Origin: Bradyrhizobium sp. 190
GTDB lineage: Bacteria; Pseudomonadota; Alphaproteobacteria; Rhizobiales; Xanthobacteraceae
DNA: 64,000 nt
Reading direction: 5' to 3'
Assembly: GCF_023073415.1 (NCBI RefSeq)
Contig: NZ_JADPJL010000047.1
Coordinates: forward strand, 124,001 to 188,000
Numbering within the stretch: the first letter of the stretch is position 1; every line of letters begins with the position of its first letter. A program made the position numbers and the translations under genes. Below the pieces are notes generated by a model that worked only from the letters and a program-made list of their open reading frames with translations, was not told where the DNA came from and ran no database searches. Below are positions 25,017-33,702 of this stretch, piece after piece.

Positions 25017-27057
25017 ATGGCCTCTGACGCGACAGCGAACAGATCGACTGCGACCGATGGGAGCCGGCTGTCCGGCACCGAGGCCGCCGAGCACGAGCGC
25101 CAGTTTCGTGAAATCCTGGAGTTTAGTCCGGCGGCGTTGCTGGTCGTGGACGAGGATGGCCGGCTGCTGTTTCACAATGCGCGGCTGCGCGACCTGCTTG
25201 GTTACGATAAAGACGAACTTGCCGGCATCGACACCCGCAAGTTCTGGCACGATCTCGAGCAGCGTTCCCAGATCATCGCGTCGCTGCGCGACCGCGGCGG
25301 GCAACTTCTGAACGAGAAGGTGGTTTGGCGCACCAAGAGCGGTCAATTCCTGGATCTGCTGCTGACCTATGCGCAAGTGGCCTATCGTGGTGGCCACATC
25401 AGCTTCGTTGGCGGCAAGCGGGTGCTGTGGGTCTACGACGTTACGGCGCTGACCCGTCACGAGCTCCGGGTCGTCGAGCAGGAGCGTCAGCTCCGCGAAA
25501 TCCTGGACTTTTGCCCGGCCGCAGTATGCGTCGTCGACGACGAAGGGCGTATCCTCTTCCACAACAGGCGCATGCGCGACCTGCTGGGCTATGAGAAGGA
25601 AGAGCTTGATCTGTTCGACACCAGGCTGTTCTGGGCACGACCTTGATCATCGGACGCGCATCATCGAGCAGTTACGGACGCACGGTGGTCAATTGCTGAA
25701 CGAAGAAGTGATCTGGAAGAGCAAGCGGGGCGAGCTGCTCCACCTGCTGATTTCTTACGTGCAAGTCGCCTACCACGGCGGCCACGTCGCCGTATCCGGG
25801 GGCAAACGGCTGTTCTGGCTTTACGACATAACGCCGCTGCGTCGAGCGGAACAGGCGCGGCTGCGCAGCGAGCGCCGGTTAGCCGAAGCGATTGAAAGCA
25901 TCTCGGAAGGTTTCGTTTGCTACGACGGGGAGGACCGGCTGGTCATCTGCAACTCATGCTACCGCGACTTGCTTTACCCAGACATGGAGATCGCATTGAC
26001 TGCGGGGAAGACGTTCGAAAGCATCATCCGGAACGCCGCGGAGCGCGGCTATGTCACGGATGCAATAGGCCGCGTTGAGGAGTGGATAGCGGAGCGTTTG
26101 CGCCAGCATCGCAACCCGGGCGAGCCGCAGGTGCAACGCCGCAACAACGGCCGGTGGATCATGGTCAGCGAGCGCCGTACCGAAGATGGCGGCACGGTTG
26201 CGGTCTATTCCGACATCACGGAACTCAAGTAGCGTGAGCAGGACTTGACCGAGAAGTCCAACACGCTCGCGGCGCTATCATCGAAACTCGCCAAATATCT
26301 GGCACCCCAGGTCTACGACTCGATCTTCACCGGTCAGCAAGACGTCAAGATCGTCAGTAAACGCAAGAAGCTCAGCGTGTGCTTCTCCGACCTGGTCGGC
26401 TTCACCGAGATCACGGACAAGATGGAATCCGAAGACCTCACGCAGCTTCTCAATCACTATCTCACCGAAATGTCGAAGATCGCGCTGCAATACGGCGCCA
26501 CGATCGACAAATACGTCGGCGACGCCATCGTCATGTTCTTTGGCGATCCGACAACGCTGGGCGTGAAGGAGGATGCGCTCGCCTGCGTCCAAATGGCGGT
26601 TGCCATGCAAAAGCGCGTCGGAGAGCTGGCTGAGGTCTGGCGCGACAGTGGCATTGAAGTGCCGCTTCGCTGTCGGATCGGTATTCACACCGGATATTGC
26701 ACCGTGGGTAATTTCGGCAGCGACGACCGGATGGATTACACGATGGTCGGCGGCACGGTGAACCTCGCGTCACGGCTTGAGCATGAGGCGCCGCCCGGCG
26801 GCGTGCTGATCTCGTTCGAGACCCACGCGCACGTGAAGGACGACATGCTGTGCGAGGAGCGCGGCCACGTGCAGGTCAAGGGAATCGCGCAGCCGGTTGC
26901 GACTTATGGCGTGATTGGCTTGAAGCCGGCCGCGGAACAGGCCGGCACGACGCATTTGCGGCTCGAACTCGACGCGGATCGAATGTCCGACGACGAGCGC
27001 AAGGCGGCGGCGGACACGCTGCGCCGTGCGCTCGGATTGCTCGAGCATAGCGGCTAG
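25017..27057 (+). pseudogene. PAS-PAS-PAS class III nucleotidyl cyclase, broken by a frameshift and an amber codon
   Basis: Three frame segments together make one recognisable protein. PAS 1 (about 25077-25460) and PAS 2 (25470-25850) are strikingly alike (FREILEFSPAAL / LREILDFCPAAV, GGQLLNEK / GGQLLNEE), so they arose by duplication. A third PAS (25860-26226) and a class III cyclase domain (26245-27057) follow. The first frame ends inside PAS 2: TTCTGGGCACGAC at 25630-25641 has one G more than needed to read FWHDL as in PAS 1. After DITELK an in-frame TAG (26230-26232) stands where CAG would give ELKQREQDLTEKS. The cyclase keeps its metal Asp residues (FSDLVGFT, DKYVGDAI) and NLASRLE, so it could still be made from a restart. 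Real decay is likelier than two sequencing errors, but errors cannot be excluded. Confidence 0.85.
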
Positions 27058-27188
27058 GTCGCGCGGAACGGGTCGCTCTTCGAAACAGGTTCCATTTCCA
27101 TCAAGCCGCGAGTACGAGAGCAAGGACGGTCAAATGAAGCGCGAAGCAACCGTTCATGATGCGGTGCTTCGCACGAAAGCTGTCAGTC

Positions 27189-28025
27189 ATGAATCCGGCC
27201 CAGAAAGCGCTCTGGTACATCGAAAGCCATCTCGCCGAGCCTTTGACGCTCGACGACGTCGCTGGTGTTGCCGGCGTCTCGCGCTTCCATCTGGTGCGGG
27301 CGTTTGCCGCGGCCACCGGGTTTTCGGTCATGCGCTACGTGCGTGCCCGCCGGCTCAGCAAGGCGGCGCAGGCGCTCGCGGCCGGCGCGCCCGATATCCT
27401 CAGCCTCGCGCTGGATGCGGACTACAGCTCTCACGAAGCTTTCACCCGCGCGTTCCGCGACCACTTCGGCATGACGCCGGAGTCTGTTCGCGCCGGAGCG
27501 TGCCTCGATCGTCTCAAGCTTCAGGAGCCCATCGTCATGGATTCAACCCTGCTCGAAAACCTCAAGCCCCCGCGTTTCGAAACCTCAAAACCGTTGCTCG
27601 TCGCCGGCATCGGCGAGCGCTGCACGCATGAAAACGGCGGCGCCGGCATTCCCAATCAATGGCAGCGGTTCCACCAAAAGGTCGACGAAATTCCGGACCG
27701 CGTGGGCAAGGTCGCCTACGGCGTCTGCTGCAATGGCGACGATTCCGGCAATTTCGATTACATCGCCGGCGTCGAGGTCGCGGACTTCTCCGACCTGCCG
27801 CGCGAATTCGCGCGCGTGCGGATACCCGAGCAGAAATACGCGGTCTTCACCCATGCCGAGCACATCTCGACCATTCGCCGCACCGTCAACACGATCTGGA
27901 ATCACTGGCTGCCGATCTCTGGGATGAAGGCCGCCGACGCGCCGAGTTTTGAGCGGTACGACGAAAAGTTCGATCCGGCCACCGGCAATGGCGGGCTGGA
28001 GATCTGGGTGCCGGTGCGGGAATAG
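27189..28025 (+). CDS. AraC-family regulator with GyrI-like effector domain
   Basis: A 278-residue protein. The N-terminal double helix-turn-helix (about 5-105: LTLDDVAGVAGVSRFHLVRAF, EAFTRAFRDHFGMTPE) is followed by a GyrI/SOUL-like effector-binding domain (about 125-278: YGVCCNGDDSGNFDYIAGVEV, ending GLEIWVPVRE). This is the Rob-like arrangement, DNA binding first, which typically senses hydrophobic or multidrug ligands. The target genes are unknown; the SMP-30 gene downstream lies on the same strand 150 nt away. Confidence 0.9.
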   Translation: MNPAQKALWYIESHLAEPLTLDDVAGVAGVSRFHLVRAFAAATGFSVMRYVRARRLSKAAQALAAGAPDILSLALDADYSSHEAFTRAFRDHFGMTPESVRAGACLDRLKLQEPIVMDSTLLENLKPPRFETSKPLLVAGIGERCTHENGGAGIPNQWQRFHQKVDEIPDRVGKVAYGVCCNGDDSGNFDYIAGVEVADFSDLPREFARVRIPEQKYAVFTHAEHISTIRRTVNTIWNHWLPISGMKAADAPSFERYDEKFDPATGNGGLEIWVPVRE

Positions 28026-28175
28026 CATCACCGCAATGCTGCCCTGCGCCACACAATCGCCCGTGGTTGCTTGGCAAGCGATATCGACTTTGCCATAACA
28101 TCCGCAACGAAATGTTGCGCGTGCGGGGTCGAGCCTGAAATCCGCCTGCAGCCGAAAAGAGCCGGGAGGATTTTC

Positions 28176-29102
28176 ATGGCCGATATTCGCGTTCTCGCCA
28201 CCGATCTGGAGTTTCCGGAAGGCCCGGTGGTCATGCCCGACGGCTCGGTGGTGCTGGTCGAAATCCGGGGCAAGCGGCTGACGCGGGTTTATCCCGATGG
28301 ACGGAAAGAGGTGGTCGCGCAGATTCCCGGCGGCCCCAATGGCGCGGCGCTTGGTCCTGACGGCAAGATGTACATCTGCAACAATGGCGGCTTTAGCTGG
28401 ATTCCCACCGGCAAGATGATCATGCCGGGACCGCAGGCCGAGGATTACCTCGGCGGCTCGATCCAGCGGGTCGATCTGCAGAGCGGCAAGGTCGAGACCG
28501 TCGTCGACAGATGCGGCGAGCACGCCCTTCGCGGGCCGAATGACCTGGTGTTCGACAAGCACGGCGGGCTCTGGTTCTCCGATCTCGGCAAGCGACGCGC
28601 CCGCGAGATGGATGTCGGCGCGTTCTATTATCTCAAGCCGGGCATGAAGGAGATCGTCGAGGCCGTGCACGGCGTGCTGCCCGCCAACGGCATCGGCCTG
28701 TCGCCGGACGAGAAGACGGTCTACATCGCGGAGACGCCGACCGCGCGGCTGTGGGCCTATGAAATCGCCGAGCCCGGCACCATCAAGCCGCGCGACGTGA
28801 TTTATCGCGGCGAACGCGGCAAGCCGATCGCGGGGCTCGGCGGCTACCAGATGTTCGACTCGATGGCGGTGGAGGCGGGCGGCAATGTCTGCGTGGCAAC
28901 ACTGGTCTCGGGCTGCATCTCGGTGATCGCGCCCGACGGCGCGCTGGTCGAGCAGGTGCCGACCGGCGACCGCGTCACCACCAATATCGCCTTCGGCGGG
29001 CCGGAGCTGAAAACCGCCTACATCACGCTGTCGGGCAAGGGCGAACTGATCGCGATGGACTGGGCGCGGCCGGGGCTGGCGCTGAATTTCTTGAACAAGT
29101 GA
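28176..29102 (+). CDS. SMP-30/gluconolactonase family hydrolase
   Basis: A 308-residue beta-propeller. FPEGPVVMPDGSVVLVEI holds the first metal Glu, GPNGAALGPDGKMYICNNGG and RGPNDLVFDKHGGLWFSDLG supply Asn and Asp ligands, and NGIGLSPDEKTVYIAETPTARLW is the C-terminal catalytic block of the family. Such enzymes hydrolyse sugar-acid lactones. GGGAGGA lies 6 nt before the ATG. No sugar dehydrogenase is adjacent, though the GMC oxidoreductase 0.8 kb on is a conceivable lactone producer. Confidence 0.88.
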   Translation: MADIRVLATDLEFPEGPVVMPDGSVVLVEIRGKRLTRVYPDGRKEVVAQIPGGPNGAALGPDGKMYICNNGGFSWIPTGKMIMPGPQAEDYLGGSIQRVDLQSGKVETVVDRCGEHALRGPNDLVFDKHGGLWFSDLGKRRAREMDVGAFYYLKPGMKEIVEAVHGVLPANGIGLSPDEKTVYIAETPTARLWAYEIAEPGTIKPRDVIYRGERGKPIAGLGGYQMFDSMAVEAGGNVCVATLVSGCISVIAPDGALVEQVPTGDRVTTNIAFGGPELKTAYITLSGKGELIAMDWARPGLALNFLNK

Positions 29103-29108
29103 TGGCAT

Positions 29109-29252
29109 CCGTCATTGCGAGCGAAGCGACGAAGTGAGGTTCGTAGGGTGGGCAAAGTGCATTTGCGCCGTGCCCACCATCACACTCCGTGCAGGAGTGG
29201 TGGGCACGCTTCGCTTTGCCCACCCTACTTCGCTCGCTATGACGGTGTAAGA
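29109..29252. repeat. Nested composite intergenic repeat
   Basis: Outer arms GTCATTGCGAGCGAAGCGAC and a matching TCGCTCGCTATGACG flank an inner pair TAGGGTGGGCAAAG...GTGCCCACCA and TGGTGGGCAC...CTTTGCCCACCCTA. The inner unit is the one at 19751-19850 and the outer arms are the unit at 6476-6558. One repeat family therefore sits inside the other. Confidence 0.85.
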
Positions 29253-29265
29253 ACGGAGTTATTGA

Positions 29266-29859
29266 ATGGCTTTTCTTGAACCGGTTACCCTTCAAGGCGC
29301 GCATGCGCGCCTTGAGCCGCTGTCGCACGATCACATTGACGGACTCGTGGAAGCCGTGAAGGACGGCGAGCTATGGAAGCTCTGGTACACCGCCATCCCG
29401 ACCGCCGAAAACATGAAAAAGGAAATCGACCGCCGCCTCGGGCTGTTCGCGGCCGGCTTGATGCTGCCGTTCACGGTGTACGACGCCGAAGGCAAGGTCG
29501 CGGGCATGACGACCTATATGAACGTCGATGCCGCCAACCGCCGCGTCGAGATCGGTTCGACCTGGTACGCCAAGCGTGTGCAGCGCAGCGCGCTCAATAC
29601 GCAGTGCAAATTGCTGCTGCTGACGCACGCGTTCGAGAAACTCGATTGCATTGCGGTCGAGTTCCGCACGCATTTCTTCAATCACCAGAGCCGCCGAGGC
29701 ATCGAGCGTCTGGGCGCCAAGCAGGACGGTATCCTGAGAAGCCACCAGATCGCGCCGAACGGTACGTTGCGCGACACCGTGGTTTACAGCATCATCGCCA
29801 GCGAATGGCCGACGGTGAAGGCGCATCTCACCTATCAACTCAACGAGAAGACGCGGTGA
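29266..29859 (+). CDS. GNAT-family N-acetyltransferase (RimJ/RimL type)
   Basis: A 197-residue protein. It opens LEPVTLQGAHARLEPLSHDHIDGL, the usual RimJ/RimL beginning, then has FTVYDAEGKVAGMTTYMNVD, EIGSTWYAKRVQRSALNTQCKLLLLTHAFEKLDC and EFRTHFFNHQSRRGIERLGAKQDG, which cover the acetyl-CoA site and the N-x2-S-x3-I-x2-LGF-like element. Target unknown. The gene follows the nested repeat closely, so its promoter may lie within it. It is followed by the GMC oxidoreductase after 24 nt, probably co-transcribed. Confidence 0.87.
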   Translation: MAFLEPVTLQGAHARLEPLSHDHIDGLVEAVKDGELWKLWYTAIPTAENMKKEIDRRLGLFAAGLMLPFTVYDAEGKVAGMTTYMNVDAANRRVEIGSTWYAKRVQRSALNTQCKLLLLTHAFEKLDCIAVEFRTHFFNHQSRRGIERLGAKQDGILRSHQIAPNGTLRDTVVYSIIASEWPTVKAHLTYQLNEKTR

Positions 29860-29883
29860 ACAGGCCGCGCTAGAAACGATACG

Positions 29884-31527
29884 ATGGAAACGTTCGATTA
29901 CGTGATTATCGGCGCGGGCTCCGCAGGCAGCGTGCTCGCCAACCGGCTCAGCGAAGATTCAGCCACCCGCATCTGCGTGCTGGAAGCGGGGCCGACGGAC
30001 TGGCACCCGTACATTCATCTGCCGGCCGGCTTCATCAAGACGTTCCACATGAAGAGCGTCAACTGGGGCTATCAGCAGGAGCCGGGCCCATGGACCGGCG
30101 GCCGCAGCATCTATGCGCCGCGCGGCAAGACGCTGGGCGGATCGTCCTCGATCAACGGCCATATCTACAACCGCGGCCAGCGCCAGGATTTCGACACCTG
30201 GGCGCAGCTCGGCAATCGCGGCTGGGGCTATCCGGACATACTGCCCTATTTCAAGCGGCTGGAGCGGCGGGTCGGCGAAGGCGACGAAACCTATCGCGGC
30301 CGCGATGGCAGTCTCACCGTCACCACCATGGATTGGAACGATCCGCTGTGCGAGGCCTTCATGGAAGGCGCCATGAGCCTCGGCATTCCGCGCAACCCCG
30401 ATTACAACGGCGCGATACAGGAAGGCGTGTCCTACTGCCAGCGCACCATCGAGAAGGGCCTGCGCATGAGCGCGGCCAAGGCGTTCCTGCATCCGGCGCG
30501 CAAACGAGGGAATGTCGACGTGCGCACGCACGCGCATGTCACCAACATCATCTTCGAGGGCAAGCGCGCGGTCGGCGTGCGCTACCTCAAAGGCGGCAAG
30601 GGCGGCACCCCCGTCGAGGTGCGCGCCAACAAGGAAGTCATTCTATCCGGCGGCACTTACAATTCGCCGCAGGTATTGCAATTGTCCGGCGTCGGCTCGC
30701 CGGAATTGCTGCAATCGCACGGCATCGAGGTCCGTCACGCGCTGCCGGGCGTCGGCGAGGGCCTGCAGGATCATTATGCGCCGCGTTCGGTCGCGCGCGT
30801 CAAGAACATCAGGACCATCAATGAACTGCGGCGGGGCGTGAGCCTGTGGGTCGAGGCGCTGAAATGGGCGACGACGCGGCGCGGCCTGCTCTCGTTGTCG
30901 CCGACCATGGTCTATTGCTTCTGGCACTCGGGCGAGACCACGGAAAGCTCCGACCTGCAGCTCACCTTCACGCCGGCAAGCTACAAGGAAGGCGTGCAAG
31001 GCCAGCTCGAAGACGAGCCCGGCATGACGGTTGCCTCATGGCAGCAGCGTCCCGAGAGCCGCGGCTATGTCCGCATCCGCTCCGCCGATCCGTTCGCGCC
31101 GCCGATCATCCAGACCAATTATCTGGTCGAGGAGATCGATCGCCGCGTCGTCGTCGCCGGCATGAAGCTGGCGCGCCGGCTGCTGTCATCAGCGCCGCTC
31201 GCGCCCTATTACGCCTATGAGGATTTCCCGGGACCGAAGGTGCAGAGCGACGACGAATTTTTGGCCGCCGCCACCGAGCGTGGCACCACCACGTTCCATC
31301 CCGGCTGCACATGCCGCATGGGACCGGCGGATGCCAAATGGGCCGTGGTCGACGACCAGTTGCGTGTGCACGGATTGCAGGGGTTGCGCGTGGTCGACGC
31401 CTCGATCATGCCGCGGATGATCTCGGCCAATCTCAACGCCTCGACGCTGATGATCGCCGACAAGGCCTCCGACCTGATCCGCGGCAAGACCGCGCTGGAA
31501 GCGGTGAGGTTTCCGGTGCCGGCCTAG
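29884..31527 (+). CDS. GMC-family FAD oxidoreductase (choline dehydrogenase-like)
   Basis: A 547-residue flavoprotein. The FAD-binding GAGSAGSVLANRLSED at 9-24, GMC signature 1 around PRGKTLGGSSSINGHIYNRG, signature 2 around SGGTYNSPQVLQLSGVG, and the C-terminal active-site region (TFHPGCTCRMG with His, NLNASTLMIADKA) are all intact. Such enzymes oxidise alcohols (choline, long-chain or aromatic alcohols) to aldehydes in the cytosol. There is no betaine aldehyde dehydrogenase nearby, so choline is not implied. Length is normal. Confidence 0.93.
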   Translation: METFDYVIIGAGSAGSVLANRLSEDSATRICVLEAGPTDWHPYIHLPAGFIKTFHMKSVNWGYQQEPGPWTGGRSIYAPRGKTLGGSSSINGHIYNRGQRQDFDTWAQLGNRGWGYPDILPYFKRLERRVGEGDETYRGRDGSLTVTTMDWNDPLCEAFMEGAMSLGIPRNPDYNGAIQEGVSYCQRTIEKGLRMSAAKAFLHPARKRGNVDVRTHAHVTNIIFEGKRAVGVRYLKGGKGGTPVEVRANKEVILSGGTYNSPQVLQLSGVGSPELLQSHGIEVRHALPGVGEGLQDHYAPRSVARVKNIRTINELRRGVSLWVEALKWATTRRGLLSLSPTMVYCFWHSGETTESSDLQLTFTPASYKEGVQGQLEDEPGMTVASWQQRPESRGYVRIRSADPFAPPIIQTNYLVEEIDRRVVVAGMKLARRLLSSAPLAPYYAYEDFPGPKVQSDDEFLAAATERGTTTFHPGCTCRMGPADAKWAVVDDQLRVHGLQGLRVVDASIMPRMISANLNASTLMIADKASDLIRGKTALEAVRFPVPA

Positions 31528-31635
31528 GCCGTGATGAAATCAGGCACTAGATACGACAGCAGCGCGGCACTGTGCACTCAAATTTGAATCGCCTCTCAAC
31601 AGCCGGCCCTCTATGGTGCGCTTACGTCGCGCCTC

Positions 31636-31948
31636 GTGTTTCTGTCGATTGCTATCGTCCTGTCGCTGCTGCCGGTCGTCGCGCCGGCTGCGCCGGTTCA
31701 TAAACGGCCGGCGCCACGCTGGCACGGATACGGCTTCCTGCCGGGCTATCATCAGCCACCGAATAACTTACGCCCAGAAAGCTTCGTCTTCGCGCATGGC
31801 GCGCCGCAACCAGCGCCCTTGGTATGTCGATCCAGTCCCAAGTTATTACGGGTGCGATGGCGCAAAGCCGACATTCGCGGGCATTTCGAGCCCCCGGGCG
31901 AGAACATCGTCGCGAACGTCATCAGTTGGTAACGCCAACAACTCCTAA
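31636..31948 (+). pseudogene. Possible frameshifted remnant of a small exported protein
   Basis: From GTG 31636 a frame gives a signal-like segment (FLSIAIVLSLLPVVAPAAP) and then RWHGYGFLPGYHQPPNN, which resembles short exported Trp/Tyr-rich proteins of Bradyrhizobium. Further on this frame loses protein-like character, while another frame reads RNQRPWYVDPVPSYYG at about 31806-31853, a plausible continuation. I infer a frameshift between about 31750 and 31810. Nothing resembling the C-terminus of an intact protein follows. The identification is tentative. It may also be an intact 98-residue lineage-specific protein. Confidence 0.35.
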
Positions 31949-32218
31949 GCATTCATCACTGCGAACGATTCACGGCCTGGACGCTTCGCGCGGATACCTT
32001 CGCTCCAACCAGTGTCAACGACTTCAGCCGTGAAGAGATGCGATGGAAACGAAATCCCGTGTCGGAAAACGGGTGGTTGGAACATCGGTCGTGCACTAGG
32101 TGAGAGGGACGATGTCACGCGGCAAGAGTTTGAACGCGAATCTGAGTTTACCGCTGAAGGCCGCGGCGTACGTTTCACTTACGAACTGTGGGGGCACACA
32201 ATGGAGAAGGAATTACCA

Positions 32219-32668
32219 ATGTCGAAGGAAGAGGAAAATAAAGCTGTTGTAGGCCGTTGGTTCAAGGAGTTCTGGGGCAATCCCTGGAACCCCGATATCG
32301 TCGACGAACTCGCTGCGCCTGACATACTGTTGCAGTATTCGCTGCATGAGCCGCGCCGCGGTCGCAAGGACGTGAAGGAATTCATGATTGGATTCCGCGA
32401 TGCATTTCCAGATCTCAACTTTTGGGGCGCTGCGGACTTGATCGCGGAAGGCGATTACGTCGTCGGTCGTTGGGAAGGCGGCGGCACACACACCGGCTCT
32501 GCTTTCGATGACTTCATCGTCGGATCATTGCCGGCGGCTTCCGGTCGGAAAATGCGCTTCACCGGAATTACTGTGCTGCGCGTCGAGAACGGTAAAATCG
32601 TGGAAGAGGTCGGCCTGGACGACGGCGCGACCGCGCTGCAGCAGCTCAACATCTTGCGCGCGGCCTGA
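32219..32668 (+). CDS. SnoaL-like / ester cyclase-type protein
   Basis: A 149-residue protein of the SnoaL/NTF2-like fold. NKAVVGRWFKEFWGNPWNPDIVDELAAPD opens the cone, then RGRKDVKEFMIGFRDAFPDLNFW and a late FTGITVLRVENGKIVEEVGLDDGATALQQLNI match the family. Such proteins catalyse ring closures or hydrolysis or just bind small molecules. ATG 32219 has GGAGAAGGA about 7 nt upstream and gives MSKEEENKAVV; the frame open from 32012 does not look coding before that. The broken hydrolase follows by 137 nt on the same strand. Confidence 0.85.
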   Translation: MSKEEENKAVVGRWFKEFWGNPWNPDIVDELAAPDILLQYSLHEPRRGRKDVKEFMIGFRDAFPDLNFWGAADLIAEGDYVVGRWEGGGTHTGSAFDDFIVGSLPAASGRKMRFTGITVLRVENGKIVEEVGLDDGATALQQLNILRAA

Positions 32669-32805
32669 TCAATCGTGATGGCCGTCTCCGACGGGGTTGG
32701 TAACAGCCATCCGGAAACGAGCCGGACCGGTGTCATTCCCCGGTGCGGTTCGCTGCCTGATGGGCCGCAGGCCGCGTTACTAAGAATCAATGAGGACAAG
32801 CTTCA

Positions 32806-33692
32806 ATGAGTATGAGTCGCAAAGAACTAATGTTCGCCTCCGGCAATGATACGTGCGCTGCGTGGTTGTACCCCGCGGCGGCGGATAAAGGGGCGAGACC
32901 TATCATCGTCATGGCCCACGGATTGACCGGCACACGCCGAGACCGTCTTGGCGCGTTCGCCGAACGGTTTGCGGCCGCCGGTATCGCGGCGCTCGTTTTC
33001 GATTATCGAGGCTTTGGCGACAGCACGGGCGAGCCGGACCTATTCGAGCCTTCTCTTCAGTTGGAAGACTGGCGCGCTGCCATCGCGTTTGCTCGTTCTC
33101 TGCCCGATGTCGATGCCGGACGCGTGGCGACGTTTGGCTCCTCGTTGGGCGGGGGCAACGCGCTCGCCGCGGCAGCGGAGGACCCCAAGGTGGCCGCGGT
33201 TATCAGCCAGGTTCCATATCTCGACAGGGACACCCAGACCTACACCAAACCTCAGCACGTCGTGGAGGAAATGAAGGCTGCAGCAGTTGAAGGTCGCTAT
33301 TTGGCTGCCGTTGGTCAGCCCCATGAGGCGGCATTCATTAGCGCGCCCGGAGCTGAGGTCGGTTGGCGTCGTGTTGTCGCAATCGGTGAGGAATCTCAGT
33401 GGCGAAACCGCGTCTCGGCGTCCTGGCTGCTAGGTCCTCCATATAGTCCTATCCGACATGCCGCCTCGCTTCACTGTCCTTGTTGGTTTGTGTCGCTGCG
33501 GACGATCAGGTTGCCAAGCCGGGGCCTGCAATTGAGGCCGCGCGCCAAGCGCCTAAAGGTGAGCTCCGCATCTATCCAGGCGTCGATCATTTCGACATCT
33601 ACGATGGACCGTCCCACGAGGCAGTGGTCGCGGACGAGATCGAATTTCTTCACCGCCACCTTCTAGGCCGAAGCGGACATTCGGCATGCTGA
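32806..33692 (+). pseudogene. Alpha/beta hydrolase, frameshifted before the catalytic Asp and His
   Basis: The first frame gives a normal alpha/beta hydrolase: IIVMAHGLTGTRRDRL oxyanion region, FDYRGFGDSTGEP, and the nucleophile Ser in FGSSLGGGNA. After HAASLHCP near 33480 it turns into Arg/Ser-rich nonsense and stops at 33666. The expected end is in another frame: LLVCVAADDQVAKPGPAIEA with the catalytic Asp, then YPGVDHFDIYDG with the His, to 33692. One base is missing around 33479-33482 in TGTCCTTGTTGG. The truncated product would lack two of three catalytic residues. Known relatives act on peptides, esters or xenobiotics; this one's substrate cannot be told. Confidence 0.85.
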
Positions 33693-33702
33693 CGATGTTT
33701 GC

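Noticed and set aside
25017..27057. Programmed frameshift or stop-codon readthrough as an explanation for the split cyclase
   Set aside because: No slippery heptamer or pseudoknot-like stem was seen near 25635, and two independent lesions (extra G and TAG) fit decay better.
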